The position numbers were made by a program, and so were the translations under genes. Positions 58,225-64,000 of a stretch of DNA of 64,000 bases are shown here, in pieces. The notes beneath the pieces are model-generated. The model searched no databases. It had not been told where the DNA came from and saw only the letters and a program-made list of their open reading frames with translations. This DNA comes from Dyadobacter psychrotolerans (lineage in GTDB: Bacteria > Bacteroidota > Bacteroidia > Cytophagales > Spirosomataceae). The stretch's first letter is position 1. Every line of letters starts with the position of its first letter. The stretch is from positions 1 to 64,000 of the forward strand of contig NZ_SMFL01000021.1 in the NCBI RefSeq assembly GCF_004349265.1, written 5' to 3'.

Positions 58225-59221
58225 CGATCATAAAAAACTTTTTTGGGCATCGTCTGCATTGTTTGTGCTGCTGATGCTTTTTGTGGCAATTATGCCGGCA
58301 ATTAACAATCAGTTGAATAATGCACCTTTGCCCGGCAGTATGCTGATGACGGCGGACGAAGAAGCAGGCAAAAAAATATATATCAGCGAGGGATGCGTGG
58401 GATGTCATTCCCAGCAGGTGCGGAACGTAGAGATGGATAAGGTTTGGGGAAGCAGGCCCGGAATTGCGGCAGATTACGCAGGGATGCACCGGATCAGTTT
58501 CTGGCAAAATACTGCCACGCTAATGGGCACGGAACGGACAGGCCCTGACCTGACCAATATCGGGCAGCGGCAGCCGAGCAAGGAATGGCACCTGCTGCAT
58601 TTATTCAATCCCAGAGCGGTAGTAGCTGAATCGATTATGCCCTCCTATGCCTGGCTTTTTGAAGACAAAGATTTAGCAGACTCCTTAGATGTGATCATCA
58701 CGGTTCCGGAGAAATTCAAGGCCGGACGAAAAAGCGTTATTGTAGCGTCACAGGAAGCCCTGCAGCTGGTTGCATACCTGAAATCTTTGAGCCAGGTCCC
58801 ATTGCCGGACGGCACTGCAAAGCCGGAATTTTTATACCAGACCAGCAAAAAAGAAGGTGAAACTGCACCGGCTGCCGATAACGGGCCGGATGGAGCGGCA
58901 CTGTATGCATCCAACTGCCAGAGTTGTCACCAGCCGACAGGCGAAGGTCTTAAAGGGGCGTTCCCGCCTTTGAAGGGAAGTGAAATTGTGCTTAACGAGA
59001 ATCCGCAGGATCTGGTCAACATTATCATGAACGGTTATGATGCACGTGAAGAGTATGCAGTGATGCCTGCTGTGGGGAAAAACAATAATTTGAAGCCGCA
59101 GGAAATAGCCGCCATTATGAACCACGAACGCACCAGCTGGGGAAACAATGCTAAAAAGGTTACTGCTCAGGAAGTAGAAAAATTTTTGGCAGCTATTCAA
59201 AAGCAGAATGCTGTGCAATGA
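58211..59221 (+). CDS. ccoO: CcoO-type cytochrome c subunit with extra C-terminal heme domain
   Basis: 336 residues. N-terminal TM anchor (~10-30). CcoO part with C62-V-G-C-H66-SQQVR, MGTERTGPDLTNIGQR and PSYAWLF. After a linker (~205-228) a second cytochrome c domain carries C236-Q-S-C-H240-QPTGEG and YAVMPAVG (Met ligand). This domain could replace CcoP, for which no separate gene is seen. Accepts electrons from periplasmic cytochrome c and delivers them to CcoN. Confidence 0.92.
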   Translation: MNLFNDHKKLFWASSALFVLLMLFVAIMPAINNQLNNAPLPGSMLMTADEEAGKKIYISEGCVGCHSQQVRNVEMDKVWGSRPGIAADYAGMHRISFWQNTATLMGTERTGPDLTNIGQRQPSKEWHLLHLFNPRAVVAESIMPSYAWLFEDKDLADSLDVIITVPEKFKAGRKSVIVASQEALQLVAYLKSLSQVPLPDGTAKPEFLYQTSKKEGETAPAADNGPDGAALYASNCQSCHQPTGEGLKGAFPPLKGSEIVLNENPQDLVNIIMNGYDAREEYAVMPAVGKNNNLKPQEIAAIMNHERTSWGNNAKKVTAQEVEKFLAAIQKQNAVQ

Positions 59222-59243
59222 ACCGGTTTTAAACAGAACTAAC

Positions 59244-59504
59244 ATGAAAAAGGGAATCTTATTGATCGTTTTATTTCTGGCTGCGCAGGTGTTAAATGCC
59301 TGCCCGCTTTGTGAACAGAAACAGCCTAAAATATTAAGAGGAATTGCGCACGGGGCAGGACCGGAAAGCCAATGGGATTATGCCATTGTCTGGGTGACTG
59401 TCATCATCACTGTGGTATCATTTGTTTATGCGGTTAAATATCTTTTCAAACCAGGTGAGACTGAAACCGATCATATTAAACGGGCCTTTCTAACTTTTGA
59501 ATAA
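59244..59504 (+). CDS. small membrane protein with CPLC motif
   Basis: 86 residues from ATG 59244. Signal-like N-terminus ILLIVLFLAAQVLNA directly followed by CPLCEQKQPKILRGIAHG, then a TM helix (YAIVWVTVIITVVSFVYAV). The CPLC pair just outside the membrane could bind copper or heme or be redox-active. Between ccoO and an Ig-like membrane protein, so an oxidase subunit or assembly role is likely. No named family is recognised. Confidence 0.75.
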   Translation: MKKGILLIVLFLAAQVLNACPLCEQKQPKILRGIAHGAGPESQWDYAIVWVTVIITVVSFVYAVKYLFKPGETETDHIKRAFLTFE

Positions 59505-59505
59505 C

Positions 59506-59898
59506 ATGGAATACAAAAGTAAAGTCTATATTTTTTTAGATGATCAGATTGTCCCAGTAGGCGAGTTTGAAACACCGGTTCGTTTTGAGCTGGATACGCG
59601 CAAACTTGTAGATGGAAAACATACACTTAAAATTGTCGGGAAAGATCCTGTCGGCAATGAGGGCATCAAACACATTCCTTTTATAGTAAGAAATGGGCCC
59701 GCTATTGCCATTGAAGGGTTAAAGGACAATGATATCATTGACGGAATTCAGCCTATTATGATCAATGCCTACGGAAAAGGGAACCAAACCCAGTTTTTAA
59801 TTGATGGCAGCGAGACACCAACCAGTATCCCTTCCTGGCTTTGGGCGGGATTGATCGTATTTTTTGGCTGGGCTATTTACTATGTTCTTACATCCTGA
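59506..59898 (+). CDS. Ig-like periplasmic-domain protein with C-terminal membrane anchor
   Basis: 130 residues from ATG 59506. A beta-rich part (KVYIFLDDQIVPVGEFETPVRF ... FELDTRKLVDGKHTLKIVGKD) reads like an Ig-like domain. C-terminal TM segment PSWLWAGLIVFFGWAIYYV. Starts 1 bp after the CPLC protein. Probably an accessory subunit of the neighbouring cbb3-type oxidase; no direct evidence. Confidence 0.72.
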   Translation: MEYKSKVYIFLDDQIVPVGEFETPVRFELDTRKLVDGKHTLKIVGKDPVGNEGIKHIPFIVRNGPAIAIEGLKDNDIIDGIQPIMINAYGKGNQTQFLIDGSETPTSIPSWLWAGLIVFFGWAIYYVLTS

Positions 59899-59957
59899 CC
59901 TGGATGCTTTCCTTTGTTCTTTTAATTATTTGTTTAGTTAAATTCTGTAGAAAAAAT

Positions 59958-60566
59958 ATGAACCAGTCCTGGAATGAAAGATATGCCACAGATACGTACA
60001 TATATGGCACTTTGCCCAATGTGTGGTTCAAAGATAATCTGAGTGTAATGCCGCCAGGAAATCTGCTTTTACCCGCTGAGGGCGAAGGGCGTAATGCTGT
60101 CTTTGCAGCTTCTAAAGGCTGGAATGTTACCGCCTCCGATTATAGTGAAGTGGCAAAAAATAAGGCAATGCTGCTCGCTGAACAAAATCAGGTACAAATT
60201 AATTATATCCTGGGAAACTTTTCAGATGTCTTACTTTCGACCGAACGGTATGATTGCATTGCTTTTATTTACGCCCATGTGCCATATCCGGAAAGAGTTT
60301 CCGTTACAAGCCATTTGGTTGCCCATCTTAAGCCGGGAGGTACTATTATTTTTGAGGGGTTTTCCAAAAGTCAGGTAGCATATCAAAAAGAACAGAATTC
60401 AGGTGGTCCTAAGGATGTGAATTTACTTTTTTCAAAGCAGGAACTGGAACAAACTTTTAAGGAACTTACCATTACTTACCTGGAAGAAGTAGAGGTGGAT
60501 TTAGCGGAAGGGGATTTTCACAGAGGCAAAGCTTCTGTTATTCGGATGTTGGCCTTTAAGTATTAA
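59958..60566 (+). CDS. class I SAM-dependent methyltransferase (TehB/thiol methyltransferase-like)
   Basis: 202 residues from ATG 59958 (MNQSWNERYATDTYIYG); the longer frame overlaps the upstream gene. SAM-binding motifs: NLLLPAEGEGRNAVFAASKGWNVTASDYSE, YDCIAFIYAHVP and LKPGGTIIFEGF. This resembles TehB/thiopurine-type enzymes that methylate thiols, sulfide, tellurite or related species. In a sulfide-oxidising island, methylation of sulfide or a thiol is an attractive guess. Confidence 0.85.
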   Translation: MNQSWNERYATDTYIYGTLPNVWFKDNLSVMPPGNLLLPAEGEGRNAVFAASKGWNVTASDYSEVAKNKAMLLAEQNQVQINYILGNFSDVLLSTERYDCIAFIYAHVPYPERVSVTSHLVAHLKPGGTIIFEGFSKSQVAYQKEQNSGGPKDVNLLFSKQELEQTFKELTITYLEEVEVDLAEGDFHRGKASVIRMLAFKY

Positions 60567-60605
60567 TATTAATCTCTACGAATTATATTTAAAACTAAAC
60601 AAGTA

Positions 60606-61043
60606 ATGATGAAAATCAACAAATTAATTCTCAGCCTGATCATGCTAATGATCATGTCTTACGCTGCGCAGTCTCAGACGAAAGAGCCATGGATAGCCTC
60701 GCAGCTTATGCCGCCAAAGCAATTGGCAGACAAGATCCAGCAAGCAAAAACTCCAATGCCCCTTATCGTTAATATCGGCCCGCAGGCAGTTATCAAAGGT
60801 TCTGTGGACGTTGGCCCAGCAGGGGAAAAGCCCAATATTAAAAAACTGGAAACATTGCTTTCGAAAGAGGATAAAAACCGTGAAGTGGTCCTGTACTGTG
60901 GGTGCTGTCCATTTGATCGCTGCCCTAATATCAGGCCTGCCTTTACCCAGATCAAGAAAATGGGATTTAAAAATGCTAAGCTTTTGGATATACCCAAGAA
61001 TATTAAAACGGATTGGATAGATAAGGACTACCCAGTTCAATAA
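60606..61043 (+). CDS. secreted rhodanese-like protein with CGCCPxxRCP motif
   Basis: 145 residues. Signal peptide ILSLIMLMIMSYAAQSQ. The rhodanese-like fold is suggested by LIVNIGPQAVIKGSVDVGPA and by the catalytic-loop region VVLYCGCCPFDRCPNIRPA, which has four Cys and replaces the usual CxxGxR loop. This variant is probably a periplasmic sulfur or metal handling protein. Stop overlaps the start of the thioredoxin gene by one base. Confidence 0.8.
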   Translation: MMKINKLILSLIMLMIMSYAAQSQTKEPWIASQLMPPKQLADKIQQAKTPMPLIVNIGPQAVIKGSVDVGPAGEKPNIKKLETLLSKEDKNREVVLYCGCCPFDRCPNIRPAFTQIKKMGFKNAKLLDIPKNIKTDWIDKDYPVQ

Positions 61044-61570
61044 TGATTTGTAAAATGAAACAACTAGCGCTCACAATTTGCTTAACAGGCCTATTGTATA
61101 GTATTGGCGGAAGTGTATCCGCACAACAACCACTTAAAATCGGAAGCCACGCTCCCGAAATAACGCTGCCTTCCATAACTGGCGAACAAAAGTCGCTTTC
61201 ATCCATGAAAGGTAATCTTGTGCTGATCGACTTTTGGGCATCCTGGTGCGCGCCCTGCATTCAGGAGCAGCCAGAGCTTAAACGATTATATGCAAAGTAT
61301 CATCGTCCTGGGTCACAAAGCAAAAATTTTGAAATTTTTGCAGTTTCCCTTGACAGTAAAAAAGATGCGTGGGAGCGGGCGGTTAAGAGACTAGGTCTTC
61401 CCTGGACCCAAGTCAGCGATTTGAAATTCTGGACATCCCCTGTTGCCAAGACTTATCAGTTGGAGGGGATTCCGTTCAATGCGATCATTGATGAAAAAGG
61501 CTTAATTATTGCATTAAACCTGCATGGAAATGAGTTAGACCAGTTTATAAGTGATAAGGTAGGCAAGTAA
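61043..61570 (+). CDS. TlpA-like periplasmic thioredoxin
   Basis: 175 residues; ATG 61043 overlaps the previous stop, and ATG 61055 (MKQLALTICL) is also possible. Signal peptide LTICLTGLLYSIGGSVSAQQ, thioredoxin fold with FWASWCAPCIQEQPE and cis-Pro in LEGIPFNAIID. Reductant for the preceding rhodanese-like protein or for cytochrome maturation. Converges on the second SoxB-like gene with a 7-bp gap. Confidence 0.9.
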   Translation: MICKMKQLALTICLTGLLYSIGGSVSAQQPLKIGSHAPEITLPSITGEQKSLSSMKGNLVLIDFWASWCAPCIQEQPELKRLYAKYHRPGSQSKNFEIFAVSLDSKKDAWERAVKRLGLPWTQVSDLKFWTSPVAKTYQLEGIPFNAIIDEKGLIIALNLHGNELDQFISDKVGK

Positions 61571-61577
61571 TCTAGCA

Positions 61578-63251
61578 TTAAACAAACTGATAGTCCACAC
61601 CAGTTACCTGGCTAAGTAAGCTTTGTGGTCCGTCCAGAATCTTAGCATCTGCTCTTAGGGAAGGGGTTACAGGAGAAAAATCTTTCAAATATTCTTTCAT
61701 CATGGTATGTAGTGTGTAATTGGTATTCTGCGCATTTTGGACCCCTTTGAGCCGGCAAAGCATATCTTGTGGGTCGCCTTCCCTTTCGCATGCACACAAA
61801 GAGTATTCTTTTTGTAAGTCTAATGGCTGTCCATTGACAGTTACTTTTTGGATCCTTTTTCCCAATTGTTCGAAGGCTTTGAAATCCATTTGCATGCCTT
61901 TAAAGCGGATTAGCCAGCCTCCAAACCGTTTTGAAGCATCCTGGGCGAAGACATTTTGCAACTCTTTTTCAAGCCATTCCAGAAGTTGTGAGCCAGTTGC
62001 AGTGCCAGTTCTGATAACTGCATCCACAGGGAGCATATCAAAAAGATATCCTTCGGTAATTACTGCCTTACCATCCTTATTTAGTGTAAGTGGCGGACAA
62101 AACCGAAACCCATTGGAAAGGACAATGTCAGAATTAATTTTAGTTTTTAATGCGTCAACAATCAGGTTGTCGATTGTGTTTTCGACGACAAAGTACCTGT
62201 ATAAAGGCAAGGTACTGTATCCTATAATCTGGTCAATATCCTTTTTAAAAGGTTTTTCAATCTCTGAGATCAGCTTAACAACTTCTTTTTTTGCAAGGTA
62301 CTTTTGAGGATTTACCTCAATAAGCTCGTAGGTGTCTCCTACAATTTGCCCGTTTTTTACTGTTAAGTCAAGTTTACCGATGAATGAGCCGAAAGCACCA
62401 GGTTCAACGATTTTAGTGTATTTAGCTTGAATTGGTTTGCGTATCCTTTCATGTGTATCTGCACCAAAAATGTAGTTTACTCCTTCACAATCTGGATGAT
62501 TGCCTAAGGCGATTTGCTGAGACAAGCCCAGGTGTGATAAAATAATGACAAAGTCGCATTGTTCCTGCTCTTTCAGGAGATTGACATACGTTTTAAGATT
62601 TTCTTCGGGCTTTGTGTAAACAATTCCTTTGCTATAGAGTGGTGATTGCCGCAGGGGTACCAGTGGATCTGTATAGCCGAGAAAACCTATTTTAATACCC
62701 AAGCGGTGCATAATTTGATAAGGCTGAAATATCAGCTCACCTTTTTTACCATCACCTAGATCGTGGTACATATTTGCACAAATCTTGGGAGCCAGAAGGG
62801 CTCCCATTAATTTTTGCATATTCTTTTTATAGTATACAACCTCCCAATTTCCTGGTAGAAACAGGTCGTAGTTCAATGCATTCAAAAGTGGGACAAATGC
62901 ATGTCCACTTGTCTTCACAGAAAGCAGACTGCCCTGGAACATATCACCGGTGTCCATGGCAATCGTGTTTTCTGGATTTTCCATTCTTAGAGTATCCAAA
63001 GCTGCGGCTAAGTGGGCATAACCACCAGCTTTACGAAATACTACTTTATCGTTTTCCCAGAATAATTCATCATGGGTATGCAGCTGGCAATGGACATCAG
63101 TGGTTTGGAGGAAAGTGATCTTACCATTTAACAAACTTTCAGGCTTATCACTATCGGTTTGCTTGATTTGTTCAGACAATTCCAAAGTTGAACTTCCAGC
63201 AGCCGCGGTAGCAAAAAGGCTGGATTGTAAGAATTTTCTTCTTGATTGCAT
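61578..63251 (-). CDS. secreted SoxB-like metallophosphatase/5'-nucleotidase-family protein
   Basis: 557 residues from ATG 63251. N-terminus MQSRRKFLQSSLFATAAAG is a Tat-like signal (S-R-R-K-F-L). Metal ligands: D52-V-H54, MDTGDMFQG (D103), GNWEVVY (N135-W136-E137), ILSHLGLS, GADTHER. The motif GNW-E lies between the SoxB form (GHWEF) and the nucleotidase form (GNHEF). The 5'-nucleotidase C-terminal domain follows. Predicted periplasmic hydrolase of a sulfur conjugate or nucleotide; paralogue of the 24,343 protein. Has its own Crp-like box. Confidence 0.82.
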   Translation of the reverse strand: MQSRRKFLQSSLFATAAAGSSTLELSEQIKQTDSDKPESLLNGKITFLQTTDVHCQLHTHDELFWENDKVVFRKAGGYAHLAAALDTLRMENPENTIAMDTGDMFQGSLLSVKTSGHAFVPLLNALNYDLFLPGNWEVVYYKKNMQKLMGALLAPKICANMYHDLGDGKKGELIFQPYQIMHRLGIKIGFLGYTDPLVPLRQSPLYSKGIVYTKPEENLKTYVNLLKEQEQCDFVIILSHLGLSQQIALGNHPDCEGVNYIFGADTHERIRKPIQAKYTKIVEPGAFGSFIGKLDLTVKNGQIVGDTYELIEVNPQKYLAKKEVVKLISEIEKPFKKDIDQIIGYSTLPLYRYFVVENTIDNLIVDALKTKINSDIVLSNGFRFCPPLTLNKDGKAVITEGYLFDMLPVDAVIRTGTATGSQLLEWLEKELQNVFAQDASKRFGGWLIRFKGMQMDFKAFEQLGKRIQKVTVNGQPLDLQKEYSLCACEREGDPQDMLCRLKGVQNAQNTNYTLHTMMKEYLKDFSPVTPSLRADAKILDGPQSLLSQVTGVDYQFV

Positions 63252-63290
63252 GTTAGTCAAAATTTTAGGACAGCTTAAAATAGGCCGATT

Positions 63291-63335
63291 TAAAAATACA
63301 GACTAAAACAAGCAACTTCTGTGATATTTGTTACA
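63291..63335 (-). promoter_or_regulatory. Crp-like box plus -7 element upstream of the second SoxB-like gene
   Basis: Minus strand: TGTAACAAATATCACA (63335-63320) and TATTTTTA (63298-63291), spacing 29.5 bp. The -7 match lacks the final G. Confidence 0.6.
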
Positions 63336-64000
63336 TAACTATGAAATATCTGTATTTTTATATTTAGGGAGTCTTTTGGTGTTTATGAGCTCCTGAATCT
63401 GTCCTATTTGTAATAACGAACTGCCAAGTCTAACCTTTTCCCATGCATTTAGCATTCGGATAAATATGCTATTGCCTTTGATTGGATACTAAACAAACTT
63501 CACTAGACGAGAATTTGCAATCACAACACGATTCTCTAAAAGGGTTGACTTTTGTAAGTCCGCGGTGAGTTATGGTCCGTGGCTGTTTCTCTCATTTGTG
63601 GTTTATTAGCGTGCGCGAAAACAGTCGTTTAACTGAAAACTATGCAGTTGGCATAAATCCTCTCTTGGCGGCTGTAAATGGGTAAAAGTTTACAATAAAT
63701 TACTACTAGGTACCTTAAGCTGTACTTATCAAAATGGAAGAAAATGAGATTGAACTATAACAATATTTCTACTTGGACAGAAGCCAATTTTAAAGCCTTG
63801 AATCATTGATGAGCTGATAACCTGCTCTTGAAAATATTCAATTAAATTTTCATTAAATATGATTGTTTTAAATAACGAAATCCTTCTCTTATCATCTCAT
63901 CCAGAATCCTTTGGCTGGGCTGACGAAAGCAATTACTTAAAGAAAATTTAGGTTATCTAAGTCGCAATAAATAGTTTTGCAGACATATGATATCATCGAA
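63336..64000. other. terminal stretch without a convincing gene
   Basis: No long open frame on either strand. The minus strand 63339-63490 reads LNAWEKVRLGSSLLQIGQ then ELINTKRLPKYKN and a stop, which looks like the C-terminus of a protein whose upstream part is broken by a stop at ~63,495. It may be a gene remnant. The rest is AT-rich and holds nothing recognisable. Confidence 0.4.

Noticed and set aside
1..64000. CRISPR arrays, tRNA and rRNA genes
   Set aside because: No regularly spaced repeats, cloverleaf-like GTTCRA segments or rRNA signatures were noticed on reading; a dedicated scan was not possible.

Overview
The window looks like a chromosomal segment of a Bacteroidota member, probably Cytophagales (Dyadobacter/Spirosoma-like; this assignment is inference). 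The basis is TAnnTTTG-type promoters, A-rich ribosome binding regions, secreted proteins whose signal peptides end in AQ or a lipobox Cys, and families typical of that phylum (DUF2490, DUF202, DUF6428, TolC-RND operons). No rRNA, tRNA or CRISPR array was seen.

Layout. 1-5.8 kb is accessory DNA: the end of an IS630-like transposase with a 95-bp duplication of its 3' end, a CoiA-like nuclease with a coiled-coil tail, a DUF3223/HNH-like protein, a serine recombinase with palindromic candidate binding sites, and a decayed DUF2490 gene. 5.9-14.6 kb holds an RND efflux operon (response regulator, TolC, permease, adaptor) divergent from an OmpR-type two-component system. 14.6-36.98 kb is a sulfur-metabolism island: a Crp/Fnr regulator beside a decayed paralogue, an AraC regulator with an orphan A-type oxidase subunit I, a TauE/SafE exporter, two YeeE/YedE halves, sulfide:quinone oxidoreductase, two metallo-beta-lactamase/rhodanese (persulfide dioxygenase-like) fusions, a SoxB-like thiosulfohydrolase, a second RND operon, TlpA, a rhodanese, a TsdA-like thiosulfate dehydrogenase, a secreted DsrE-like protein and a peroxiredoxin. 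37,164-55,863 is a complete 18.7-kb Tn3-family transposon with 47-bp terminal inverted repeats (one mismatch) and a 6-bp target duplication (TTAATT). It carries copper, mercury-type and arsenic genes plus tnpR, a putative res and tnpA. 56.0-63.3 kb resumes the host island: a cbb3-type oxidase with an unusually extended CcoN and a diheme CcoO, small accessory proteins, a methyltransferase, a rhodanese-like protein, a TlpA-like thioredoxin and a second SoxB-like protein. The last ~660 bp has no convincing gene.

How the genes may work together. Removing the transposon makes the sulfur and cbb3 blocks contiguous. SQR would make sulfane sulfur from sulfide. The persulfide dioxygenase/rhodanese fusions would oxidise it to sulfite. 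SoxB-like enzymes and TsdA would handle thiosulfate or sulfur-sulfonate intermediates. TauE and YeeE/YedE would move sulfite or thiosulfate, and electrons would reach quinone, cytochrome c and the cbb3 oxidase. No SoxXA, SoxYZ or SoxCD is visible, so the thiosulfate branch would differ from the textbook Sox cycle.

The strongest unlisted signal is a Crp-like palindrome (TGTGAnnnnnnTCACT-like) upstream of seven transcription units. In all seven the palindrome centre lies exactly 29.5 bp before a TAnnTTTG-like -7 element. This looks like a class-II activator regulon, plausibly of the Crp/Fnr protein encoded at 14,953. It covers the oxidase, most of the sulfur units, the peroxiredoxin, the distal SoxB-like gene and even the first gene inside the transposon.
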